40,938 bases of DNA from Roseateles sp. (GTDB lineage Bacteria; Pseudomonadota; Gammaproteobacteria; Burkholderiales; Burkholderiaceae_C), in assembly GCA_015657635.1 (NCBI GenBank), contig JACDQM010000012.1, positions 1 to 40,938 on the forward strand, in the 5' to 3' direction. The position numbers and the translations under genes were made by a program. Under the pieces are notes generated by a model, which was not told the DNA's origin, searched no databases, and was given only the letters and a program-made list of their open reading frames with translations. Shown piece after piece: positions 24,251 through 31,995 of this stretch (position 1 is the stretch's first letter; each line of letters begins with the position of its first letter).

Positions 24251-25606
24251 TTAGACAGCAATGCGCAGGGGCGGCGGCTGTGCGCCGTGGTTGGCGTCGT
24301 TGGCCGCGGACGGGCGGGCACTCAACGCTGGCGTGACAGTCGCGGAGACCGCAGAGGTGACGTTCGCCGTACTCAGCTGGCCTGACGCAAAGCGCGTGGC
24401 CAGGAGCCGGTCGATGGCTGAGCCGTCTTGCCGGGTCAGGTTGGGCACGTAGCGGCTGTAGACCTGGAACAGCATCTGGGTGTTGGCGTGGCCCAACTGG
24501 CGCGCCACCCACTCGGGCGCTTCGCCCGACGCGAGCCAGAGGGTCGCAGCGGTGTGGCGCATTTGGTAGGGGCGTCGGGGCTTCAGACCCAGGTGGCGCA
24601 GCAAGGGGTACCAGACCCGGTCGCTGAAGTTCTTGTTGTCCAGCGGCTGGCCTAGGCGGTTGCAGAAGACGTACTCGCTGAGTTTGGCGGTGGCTGCGTG
24701 CTGGCGCTGCAAGGCCTCGAGCACCGGTTGCGACATTTGGATCTCGCGCTGCGAGCTGTCGGTCTTGGTGTACTCATCCTCCCCGAGTACGAAGGTCTCG
24801 CGGATCAGGATCAAGCGGTTCGCAAAGTCGACGTACTTCCACTTGAGTCCGTGGACTTCGCCGGTGCGCATGCCGGTGAGGAAGCGCACGGTGAAGTAAT
24901 CCTTGTAGTCAGCGCGCGAGGTACCGATGATTAGCTGAACTTCGTTGAGCGAGAAGGGCTCGACGTCGGTCTTGCGGACTTTGAGAGGCTTGAGGGTCGC
25001 ACAGGGGGACACAAACCCATGCCGGTCGGCGGCTTCGTTGAGGATTTGACGCATGACAGCCAGGATGCCGTTGATGCGCTTGTTGCTAAGCCGGTTTGTG
25101 CCGCGGCCAGGCAAGGTGCCCAACTTTGTGCGGAAGGCCAGGATGTCGGCCTTGCTGATCGAGGCCACCGGTTTAGATCCGAACTCGGGAAGCAGGTGAC
25201 CGTCGATCGTGCTGTTGAGGACCTTGATGTGTGAGCGGCGCCATTCGATTTGGTGCTCTGAGACCCATGCCGCGGCGAACTCGCTGAAGGAAGGGCTTGT
25301 GCAGCTGGCAATCGCCGCATCAACTGAACCTTCCGCGAGTCGAACGGCAGTGCCCGCCTGGTGCGTCTCGCTAGGCGTGCGGACAGCGCCTTGAAACCTG
25401 GCAGCCAGCGCACTTCCTGGAAAGAATTCCGCGTAATTGAAAGTCCCAGCGGCGATCGCCTCGTTCAATTTCTTGAGGACTGCTGCCGCCCTCTTGCGGT
25501 TGGCGGCACTATCTCCGAGCGCGGTTTGCTCGCGGCACCTCACGCCCCGGTAAGTGAAGTCGATGACCAGCTTGCCCGTTTCCTTGCGGACGTTGACCTT
25601 AGCCAT
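24251..25606 (-). CDS. Tyrosine-recombinase integrase
   Basis: This 451-aa protein is complete. Residues 1-60 form an arm-type DNA-binding domain with a three-stranded pattern (VRKETGKLVIDFTYRGVRCR), followed by a core-binding SAM-like domain (FSEFAAAWVSEHQIEW) and the catalytic domain. Catalytic residues are visible: Arg in FLTGMRTGEVHGLKW, Lys in YTKTDSSQREIQM, H-x-x-R in YQMRHTAATLW, the His of QLGHANTQ and the nucleophile Tyr in VYSRYV. The start ATG (25606) overlaps the stop of the excisionase-like gene by eight bases, coupling the two. It should integrate and excise the genomic island at an att site, which I could not locate in the window. Confidence 0.9.
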   Translation of the reverse strand: MAKVNVRKETGKLVIDFTYRGVRCREQTALGDSAANRKRAAAVLKKLNEAIAAGTFNYAEFFPGSALAARFQGAVRTPSETHQAGTAVRLAEGSVDAAIASCTSPSFSEFAAAWVSEHQIEWRRSHIKVLNSTIDGHLLPEFGSKPVASISKADILAFRTKLGTLPGRGTNRLSNKRINGILAVMRQILNEAADRHGFVSPCATLKPLKVRKTDVEPFSLNEVQLIIGTSRADYKDYFTVRFLTGMRTGEVHGLKWKYVDFANRLILIRETFVLGEDEYTKTDSSQREIQMSQPVLEALQRQHAATAKLSEYVFCNRLGQPLDNKNFSDRVWYPLLRHLGLKPRRPYQMRHTAATLWLASGEAPEWVARQLGHANTQMLFQVYSRYVPNLTRQDGSAIDRLLATRFASGQLSTANVTSAVSATVTPALSARPSAANDANHGAQPPPLRIAV

Positions 25607-25835
25607 GCAGCACAGTCCCGTTTGCCATTGGCAATCCGATGCCGGTGTCGATTGAGGTCAAGCGCATGTCACGCTCGATCGCCTCCCACACATAGAGGAT
25701 CTTCCTTCCGCCGAAGGGTCGGAGGTAGTGCGTGCCCTCCAAGAGCACGCTGTCTTTCAGCCTCTCGCGGATCGTGCGAACGTCGTACTTGATCTTGGCG
25801 GACAACTCATCGGTCGTCAGATAGGTTTGGCTCAT
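25599..25835 (-). CDS. Excisionase-like small DNA-binding protein
   Basis: This is a 78-aa protein with an ATG at 25835 preceded by GGAGGG. The longer frame to 26042 would run through the promoter region and lacks a ribosome site. The sequence TYLTTDELSAKIKYDVRTIR, then GTHYLRPFGGRKILYVW, has a winged-helix form in which a short helix-turn-helix is followed by a beta-hairpin wing. That form is common in excisionases and MerR-like recombination directionality factors. Its stop lies inside the integrase start (ATGGCTAA), so the two proteins are made together. The directionality role is inferred from this arrangement. Confidence 0.7.
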   Translation of the reverse strand: MSQTYLTTDELSAKIKYDVRTIRERLKDSVLLEGTHYLRPFGGRKILYVWEAIERDMRLTSIDTGIGLPMANGTVLHG

Positions 25836-25977
25836 GCGCCCTCCGTTGCGGCAGTTGATAATCAAAAGCATCAGACGCAGAAAACTCGTAGCGTCTGATG
25901 CAAATGATAGCCACCGCGCGATGCTTTGCAAGAGCGTTTGATGACTATTTTTATCAACCGATGCAACAATACATCGC
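25836..25977. promoter_or_regulatory. Divergent promoter region with three GCGTYTGATG operator-like repeats
   Basis: GCATCAGACGC (25868-25878) and GCGTCTGATGC (25891-25901) form a perfect 11-bp inverted repeat with a 12-base spacer. A third related copy, GCGTTTGATGA, lies at 25934-25944. The region separates the leftward excisionase-integrase genes from the rightward XRE gene and is AT-rich, as expected for promoters. The repeats are probably operators for the XRE protein, setting the integration or excision switch. The binding partner is inferred from position. Confidence 0.6.
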
Positions 25978-26220
25978 ATGATCCGTTTTAAGCTCGCCGA
26001 GCAAATTGAAAAGAAGCAATTCAAGGAGTCGCGGCGAATCACGATTCAAGAGGTCGCGGAAGCCACGGGAATTAACCGGATGACGCTTTCGAAGATCCTG
26101 AATCATCGTGGCTACAGCACGGGCACTGACAACTTGGACAAGCTCTGCACCTTCTTCCATTGCCCCATTGAAGACCTCATCGAACACCTCGACGGGGATG
26201 GCGACGCGCAAGCGAAGTGA
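25978..26220 (+). CDS. XRE/Cro-type repressor of the integration module
   Basis: This 80-aa protein consists almost entirely of a Cro/C1 helix-turn-helix: ITIQEVAEATGINRMTLSKI, followed by LNHRGYSTGTDNLDKLCTFF and a final CPIEDLIEHL. The layout matches the YdaS/Cro-like subgroup of short phage and ICE regulators (CPIEDLIE being typical). It is divergent from xis-int and the intervening 142 bases hold three operator-like repeats. The ATG at 25978 has no ribosome site; with a promoter just upstream the transcript could be leaderless. It probably represses its own promoter and that of xis-int. Confidence 0.8.
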   Translation: MIRFKLAEQIEKKQFKESRRITIQEVAEATGINRMTLSKILNHRGYSTGTDNLDKLCTFFHCPIEDLIEHLDGDGDAQAK

Positions 26221-26676
26221 GCACGATGGGCATCTAGCAAGCAGCTAGCGAAATGTCGCTGCTGAAGCTGGGCAAGCCGACATAGCGCATGCCGACGCAG
26301 AGCCACGTGACACGCAGGCATTCTGGGTTGGCGACTTGGCAGGCGGCTTGAGGCTGATTTGAAACATTCGCGGCTCAAGACATCAGCGACCGCTACCGCT
26401 GAAAGCGGGCACTGGACGCCGCCCGCCTGACCGGCTGCTTCGCACCCTCAACCTGCCGCTCGGCGCTGATGTTGGTGCCAGGGCTGCCAGAGTGACTGGT
26501 AATGCACTCCGCTTCGCTTCAGATTGACTCGTCGCCACCAGCCAGCGGCGCGGCTGCCCACCCAGAAGCGGTCAGAGAATTTTTGGCGCCAGTACAGATG
26601 CAATAGCAGGCTCCACGGATGGCGGATAGGCTCCCTGCATAGCAGGCTTGGCCGCATGGACCCTCGTGAGGGTTAG
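26221..26676. other. Intergenic stretch, nothing firmly recognised
   Basis: The space lies between the XRE repressor and the end of the 5'-nucleotidase gene. A minus-strand frame at 26448-26657 is rich in Trp and Arg (LHLYWRQKFSDRFWVGSRAA) and could be a remnant, but it lacks a ribosome site. A short inverted repeat (CTAGC-aagca-GCTAG) near 26232 might serve as a weak terminator for the repressor gene. Confidence 0.3.
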
Positions 26677-27642
26677 CTAGCCACCGCCCTGCGGCGTCGC
26701 GCTCCCCTTGGGCTGATTGGTCACGCCGAACGGAATGTGCACCGACGGCGCGACCGCACTGGTGGACTTGAGATGACCGGATTGGTCGTCAAAGAAGATG
26801 TGCGGTTTGAGAACCGCCAGGACACGTCCCTTCTCAATTCCGCCGAGGAAGAACGCATCGTTGGCCATGACGCCCCAGCTTTTCAGAGTCTTTAGAGGGC
26901 GCTCATGTGACGGTGCGTTGCGGGCAGTGACGATGGACACCCTAACGCGATTCTCGTAGTCGGGGTTCAGCTTTTTGTGCGCCTCTTCAGCAGATTGGAT
27001 CTTCGAGATGCGAACGAGAAAGTCCTTCAGCGGACCGGGGTGGTGCGGTTGTGTCACGTTCTCGACCTCATGGTCGTGAAACGCGGTCAAACCCGACGAC
27101 TGCATGACGGACTCTGATTCATCGCCCGCAAGTACTCCGTCAAAGTCAAAAGCGATTCGAAGCGTCCTATCGGCTTCATCATCGTCGAACGTCGAGTCAA
27201 GCACGTGGCCGGCGGGATGGCCAAGGGCAATCGCTGCATCTACGTCGGGCTTGTGCCCAGAAAGGAACAGTGAGATGTTCAGCGCAGGAATGTAGTCGTA
27301 CGGTGAGCGGCCCTGCATAAAGATGGCTCGGGTCATACCAAGGCCGTAGTGCTGGATCGTCTTCATGACACGCAATCCGGTGTCAGGATCGTTCCGCGAC
27401 AGCAACACGACCTCGACCAAAGGGTCCTCAGTTGGCCGCTCACTGAGGTCGTTAAGCGACAGCAGACGTTTGATGAACGGAAAGGCAATCCCCTTGGGCA
27501 GAGGGACCTGCAGGTTCTCCTCCTGATACTTGCGGTATTGCTCTTCTCCTTCACGTCGAAAGACGGCGTCAGATTCGCTGAGATCGAATACGGCGCTGGA
27601 TGCGACGCCAATTACCAATCGATTGTCCAGTTCGTATGGCAC
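26677..27642 (-). CDS. Cytosolic 5'-nucleotidase (cN-I type)
   Basis: This 321-aa protein starts at a GTG (27642) after a GGGGGG ribosome site. It resembles the cN-I family of cytosolic 5'-nucleotidases, which hydrolyse AMP, IMP or dNMPs to nucleosides. Visible motifs are RLVIGVASSAVFDLSESDAV at the N-terminus, VVLLSRNDPDTGLRVM, then the HAD-like nucleophile segment IAFDFDGVLAGDESE near residue 168, and late PHIFFDDQ. The Asp-x-Asp of FDFDG is the expected phosphate-transfer site. It sits alone between the integration module and the BREX cargo. In defence islands, enzymes that degrade nucleotide monophosphates might starve phage replication, but nothing here ties it to a sensor. Confidence 0.8.
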   Translation of the reverse strand: MPYELDNRLVIGVASSAVFDLSESDAVFRREGEEQYRKYQEENLQVPLPKGIAFPFIKRLLSLNDLSERPTEDPLVEVVLLSRNDPDTGLRVMKTIQHYGLGMTRAIFMQGRSPYDYIPALNISLFLSGHKPDVDAAIALGHPAGHVLDSTFDDDEADRTLRIAFDFDGVLAGDESESVMQSSGLTAFHDHEVENVTQPHHPGPLKDFLVRISKIQSAEEAHKKLNPDYENRVRVSIVTARNAPSHERPLKTLKSWGVMANDAFFLGGIEKGRVLAVLKPHIFFDDQSGHLKSTSAVAPSVHIPFGVTNQPKGSATPQGGG

Positions 27643-28108
27643 ACGCCCCCCTTTTTTAGTTGTTCAACGGATGGCAGATGATAGTTGGCACTGCACATGC
27701 GTTTGAGCGGCATATGCATTCACGCTGGAGTACCTAGCTTCGCGCCGGCGCCGATGTAAAGCGCAGCAGGACCATTGGCTAGCGGTCCTTGGTAGCTTCC
27801 GCACCTAGCCGGCAGTATCAGTGCGCTGCCGCGCCAACGAACCGCCGCTCGGCACCCGAATCCGCTCAGGTACCCGCCTGATCCCACATCCAAGGCGAAT
27901 GCACGCTAGGCTGGGAGCTGTCACTTGAGTTCGGAATGCCAATGACTGGTGCCGCCAAGACCAGTCATCACGAAGAGCTCAGCCTATCCGGCCGATTCCA
28001 ATCAGCAAGCGGTAGTTCACGAGCACGTTCACTCCAGGCACTGGCAGAGCTGATGCACTCCTAAGATCCCACGCGTTTGCTAACCTATGGACTTAGGGAG
28101 TCAAGAAC
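27643..28108. repeat. Divergent intergenic region with a 9-bp inverted repeat
   Basis: The region separates the leftward nucleotidase from the rightward DUF2130 gene and should hold both promoters. ATGACTGGT (27942-27950) and ACCAGTCAT (27960-27968) form a perfect inverted repeat with a nine-base loop, which may be a regulator site or RNA hairpin. No gene is recognised. Confidence 0.4.
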
Positions 28109-29518
28109 ATGAACGACATCATCTGCCCGCACTGCGGCAAGGCTTTCAAGATCGACGAAGCCGGTTACGCCGATATCCTCAAACAGGTGCGCGATAGCGA
28201 CTTTGAGCACCAACTCCACGAGCGGCTGGAACTCGCAGAGCGCGACAAACGGAGCGCCGTGGAACTCGCCCGTGCCCAGCTGACTGCAGAGTTGCAGAAG
28301 CAGGGGGCCGAACGGGAGGCAGAAATCCTGAGGCTCAAGACCCAGTTGGAGGCTGGCGAGGTAGCCCGCCAGCTGGCCGTAGCCCAGGCCCTCGGCGATG
28401 TCGAAAGACAGAGGGATTCCCTGATTAGCGAGCTGGACAAGGCCCGGCAGGAGACTCAAACGGTCCGGCAACTGGCTGAGGTGCAACGTATGGCCGAGTT
28501 GCAAAAGACCGCCGCCAGCAAAGACAGTGAAATCCAGGGCCTCAAGGCCCGGCTGGCAGAGGTCGAACTGTCTCAGAAACTCGCCGTCACCGAGGCGCTT
28601 GCCGCCGTTGAAAAGAAGCGTGACGAGCTGCAGGCCAGTCTGGCGCAGGCCCGCCTGGAAAAGCACCTGGCCGAGCAATCCCTTAAAGAGCGCTACGAAG
28701 TCCAGATCAAGGACCGCGACGACGCCATCGAACGCCTTCGCGACATGAAGGCGCGTCTATCCACCAAAATGGTGGGCGAAACGCTGGAGCAGCACTGCGA
28801 CACCGAGTTCAACCGCATCCGTGCCACCGCCTTCCCTCGGGCCTACTTCGAGAAGGACAACGACGCCAGCACCGGCAGCAAGGGCGACTACATCTTCCGC
28901 GACACCGACGAGTCGGGGACCGAGATCGTGTCCATCATGTTCGAGATGAAGAACGAGAGCGATGCGACGGCCACCAAGAAGCGCAACGAGGATTTCCTAA
29001 AGGAGCTGGACAAAGACCGCATGGAGAAGGGTTGCGAGTACGCAGTGATGGTCTCCCTCCTGGAGCCCGATAGCGAGCTCTACAACACTGGCATCGTCGA
29101 CGTGTTTCACCGCTACCCGAAGATGTATGTGGTACGCCCGCAATTCTTCATTCCAATCATCACCTTGCTGCGCAACGCGGCGATGAACGCCGTCAAGTAC
29201 AAGGCCGAGCTGGCTCTTGTGAAGGCACAGAACGTCGACATTACTAACTTCGAGAACGAGCTCGAAGGATTTAAGGGCGCGTTTGCCAAGAATTACGACT
29301 TGGCTTCGCGCAGGTTCCAGACCGCGATTGACGAAATCGACAAGTCCATCGACCACCTGCAGAAGACTAAGGACGCGCTCTTGGGTGCTGACCGCAACCT
29401 GCGTTTGGCGAATGACAAAGCCCAGGACGTGACCATCAAGAGGCTCACCAAGGGCAACCCGACCATGGCGGCCAAGTTCGCAGAACTCAAGAGTCCCGGC
29501 CCCTCGGCTCAGGACTAA
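28109..29518 (+). CDS. DUF2130 coiled-coil protein with PD-(D/E)XK-like core
   Basis: This is a 469-aa protein, ATG at 28109 with GGAG upstream. The N-terminus has a zinc-type CPHCGKAF motif, then residues 25-215 form a long coiled coil rich in Glu, Lys and Gln, followed by the DUF2130 domain (about 216-460). In that domain, GDYIFRD followed after about 10 residues by MFEMKNES has the D...(E/D)-x-K spacing of PD-(D/E)XK nucleases, similar in style to RmuC proteins. A second coiled coil closes the protein. It converges on the BREX operon, 324 bases from the brxL stop. I assign DUF2130 with good confidence; nuclease activity is an inference. Confidence 0.8.
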   Translation: MNDIICPHCGKAFKIDEAGYADILKQVRDSDFEHQLHERLELAERDKRSAVELARAQLTAELQKQGAEREAEILRLKTQLEAGEVARQLAVAQALGDVERQRDSLISELDKARQETQTVRQLAEVQRMAELQKTAASKDSEIQGLKARLAEVELSQKLAVTEALAAVEKKRDELQASLAQARLEKHLAEQSLKERYEVQIKDRDDAIERLRDMKARLSTKMVGETLEQHCDTEFNRIRATAFPRAYFEKDNDASTGSKGDYIFRDTDESGTEIVSIMFEMKNESDATATKKRNEDFLKELDKDRMEKGCEYAVMVSLLEPDSELYNTGIVDVFHRYPKMYVVRPQFFIPIITLLRNAAMNAVKYKAELALVKAQNVDITNFENELEGFKGAFAKNYDLASRRFQTAIDEIDKSIDHLQKTKDALLGADRNLRLANDKAQDVTIKRLTKGNPTMAAKFAELKSPGPSAQD

Positions 29519-29739
29519 CAGCCCCAATGCTCCCCTAGCGCGTCCTTCGCGCAATGTCCCGCTCGCCAGAGCGGCTGGCCTGATCGGCGGTCCGCTACCG
29601 GGGGGAAGGTCACTCATGCACCAGAAATTCCGTTACACGCTTCGCCACGATCTCTCCGTGGCGTGTGGGCTGTCGAGTGCCTATTCGAATGCCTATGACA
29701 GCCACCGTGTGAGCATCTACAGTAGGCAGGGTGCCGCGA
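29519..29739. other. Intergenic space with IS remnant at its right side
   Basis: Convergent region between the DUF2130 gene and the BREX operon. A hairpin-forming segment (GGCTGTC ... GACAGCC, about 29670-29710) is present. Nothing else is recognised. Confidence 0.3.
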
Positions 29740-29799
29740 ATGCTTGCCCAGCTTGATGTAGAGCCGCACGGCGCGAAGCCGTTCCTCGTATGAAAGCAT
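29740..29799 (-). pseudogene. N-terminal stub of an IS3-type transposase OrfA
   Basis: An ATG at 29799 with a strong GGAGGG ribosome site opens with MLSYEERLRAVRLYIKLGK, which I recognise as the start of an IS3-family OrfA helix-turn-helix protein. The similarity ends after about 19 residues near 29740 and the downstream frame is unrelated. Only the first bases of the IS gene remain, between the DUF2130 gene and brxL. Confidence 0.65.
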
Positions 29800-29842
29800 G
29801 AACTACCCTCCAGGTAGTCCAAGAAATCACCCACACCCCAAA

Positions 29843-31888
29843 TCAGTCAGCAAGCGCCTTCAACAACGAATCCCGCCCGTCTTGATAGAACTCGATGTCT
29901 AGCTTGGTAGCCATTTCGTCCGATAGGTCGAACAACTGCCGTCGGCAGGATACTGGCAGAAGCAGCGCCTTTGCCCCTTTCTCTACTGCGATTTCGGCAA
30001 GCGTGACCGCGTTATGAACGGGTTCGATGGTTCCGCCCAAGGTCACTTCACCGACTACGACCAACCCCCCACGCACAGACTTCTTCAGCAGCGCACTCGA
30101 CAGCGCAATGAGCGCACCCACACCGGTCTTGGCACCGGCCTTTGCTGCGTCGAACCCGCGCAGTTGCACGGAAAATTCGTGGGACCTCGGGTCACGGTCG
30201 CCGACCAACTGCTGAGCACGGGCGTACAGGTTCTGCTCGGCGCAGCGGATGGATTCTTTGAACGCGGCCGGTACGGGGTTGTTCAGCACGCGCACGCCGC
30301 TGCCAGGGCCCTCGTTGACCTCAAGCCTGAAGAGCCCTGGGTGCTCTTCGTCGCCGCCAGGGCTCAACACCCAGACTTGGCCGCACTCCAACGGCTCGTC
30401 GCCGATCCCACCCTGGCTCCGGAGCTCCGGCGTGCTGACGAATTTCTCGACGCCCTCGGCGCCCAGGGTGTAGCTGAAGTGGGTGTTGCGGAACTCGGCT
30501 GCGCCGATGCGCTTCTGCTGCTCCTTGACCCGGCGACGCACCTCGAGAGCCAGACGCACGGCCCATTCGAGGTCTTCCTCGCTGACCGCCATGTCCGAGC
30601 CGGGGTACATCAGCTTCAACAGGCCGCTCACGGTCTTGTTGACGCCGTTGAGGTCTCGGCCCGACAGTGCTCCGCCCCAGCGCACGCGCCCCTGCAGCGT
30701 CGAAACTCGGCTCTGGTTGCGCAGTTGGGTGAAGCACTCCGACAGGAAGTCGCTCACCAGGCCAAAGTGCGTGGTGAACAAGGTCGGGTTTAGCTTGGGC
30801 ACGTCCCAACCCGGCAGGAAGCAGTGAATGCGGTCCATGAACGCCGTGTCGTCCCGCATCTCGGGCGGCAGGGGCCCGAAGAGGTGGCCGATGCGCTGCT
30901 GGTGCTCCACATCAACGTCGAAGTTGCCGACGAGCACGATAGAGCCGTCCGCCCTGATGCTCTCTTTGCCCCGGGAGAACTCGCCGCTCTCCATGTAGCC
31001 CTTCATGATGTTGACGCCGTCCTTCTGGTCGAAGGACACGCCGGACACCTCATCGAAGCACACCACGTCGTACTGGCAGACCAGGCCGCGTTGGCCGCTA
31101 GCGTTGTTGACGAACATACGGGCCACGGTTGCCTTGCCGCCTGAGATGAGGTGCGCGTAGGGCGAGACCTGCTGGAAAAGGTGCGACTTGCCAGTGCCTC
31201 GGGGTCCAAGCTCAACCAGGTTGTAGTTGCGCTCGACGAAGGGCACCATGCGCAGCAACAACGCGTCCTTGGCGCGCTCCGAAAGGGTCTCAGGTTCGAA
31301 GCCGACGCTACGCAGAAGCAGGTCGCGCCACTCTGCCGTGGAGAACTGCTCACGGCCCTTTGCCAGAACGTCCAGCACCTCGCGCTTCGAGAGTTGGATT
31401 GCCCGCAGTGCCTCGACACCGAAGGGGCGCCCGCCTTTCTCCTGCGCGATGGACGCGTCGTAGCCCAGGGTGACCTCGGCGTAGAAGCCGCCGGTAAGCA
31501 TGCGCTCGTTCTCCTTGACCATTTCGGGCGTGAGCCGCACATCCGTGAGGCGCAGACTGGGCAAGGTGGCGATGTAAGAGTCGGTCTTGGAGTCTAGACG
31601 GGCTGTAACGATGTCAATAATCTTCACCGAGCCGGCCTCGCGTGCGCGGGCCTTGAAGAGCTCCTCCTCGCCGGCCTTCACCGTCCTAGAGGCCAGCTGT
31701 CGCTGGACGATATCCAGACCCTCCTGAATTTCGGCCTCGTCAGTGGTGGCGCAATAGCGGCCCAGTAGAAACTCGACCACGTACGTCGGCACCGGGAACT
31801 GGCGGCTGAACGTCCGCACAAGGTCCTTCCTGACCACATAGCCCTCGAAGGCAGCAGTCGCCTTCCTATCCAAGTCGTCGAGTTGCAT
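29843..31888 (-). CDS. brxL: BREX protein BrxL (Lon-like AAA+ protein)
   Basis: This 681-aa protein is the last gene of the BREX operon. I choose the ATG at 31888 (AGGTGA six bases upstream) over the TTG at 31894. The N-terminal part (about 1-190) is the BrxL/DUF4357-type DNA-binding region. A Walker A motif GPRGTGKSHLF stands near residues 228-238, and CFDEVSGVSF acts as Walker B. The C-terminal Lon-like domain (about 580-680) has VGEVTLGGTIEPV and ALLLPVSCRRQLF. At the Lon catalytic Ser position my hand alignment shows Gly (KTGVGALIALS) and the catalytic Lys is replaced, so protease activity is doubtful. BrxL forms ring assemblies on DNA and blocks phage replication in type 1 BREX. Confidence 0.9.
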   Translation of the reverse strand: MQLDDLDRKATAAFEGYVVRKDLVRTFSRQFPVPTYVVEFLLGRYCATTDEAEIQEGLDIVQRQLASRTVKAGEEELFKARAREAGSVKIIDIVTARLDSKTDSYIATLPSLRLTDVRLTPEMVKENERMLTGGFYAEVTLGYDASIAQEKGGRPFGVEALRAIQLSKREVLDVLAKGREQFSTAEWRDLLLRSVGFEPETLSERAKDALLLRMVPFVERNYNLVELGPRGTGKSHLFQQVSPYAHLISGGKATVARMFVNNASGQRGLVCQYDVVCFDEVSGVSFDQKDGVNIMKGYMESGEFSRGKESIRADGSIVLVGNFDVDVEHQQRIGHLFGPLPPEMRDDTAFMDRIHCFLPGWDVPKLNPTLFTTHFGLVSDFLSECFTQLRNQSRVSTLQGRVRWGGALSGRDLNGVNKTVSGLLKLMYPGSDMAVSEEDLEWAVRLALEVRRRVKEQQKRIGAAEFRNTHFSYTLGAEGVEKFVSTPELRSQGGIGDEPLECGQVWVLSPGGDEEHPGLFRLEVNEGPGSGVRVLNNPVPAAFKESIRCAEQNLYARAQQLVGDRDPRSHEFSVQLRGFDAAKAGAKTGVGALIALSSALLKKSVRGGLVVVGEVTLGGTIEPVHNAVTLAEIAVEKGAKALLLPVSCRRQLFDLSDEMATKLDIEFYQDGRDSLLKALAD

Positions 31889-31995
31889 CGTCAATCACCT
31901 ATCTGCGACCTGTCTTAAGCCGGTCGCCCGCCATGCTGTTCTTTATCTCGATGCCAGGTAGCGAGGCAACGGCGTCGCACCTGGCCTAACTTGAT

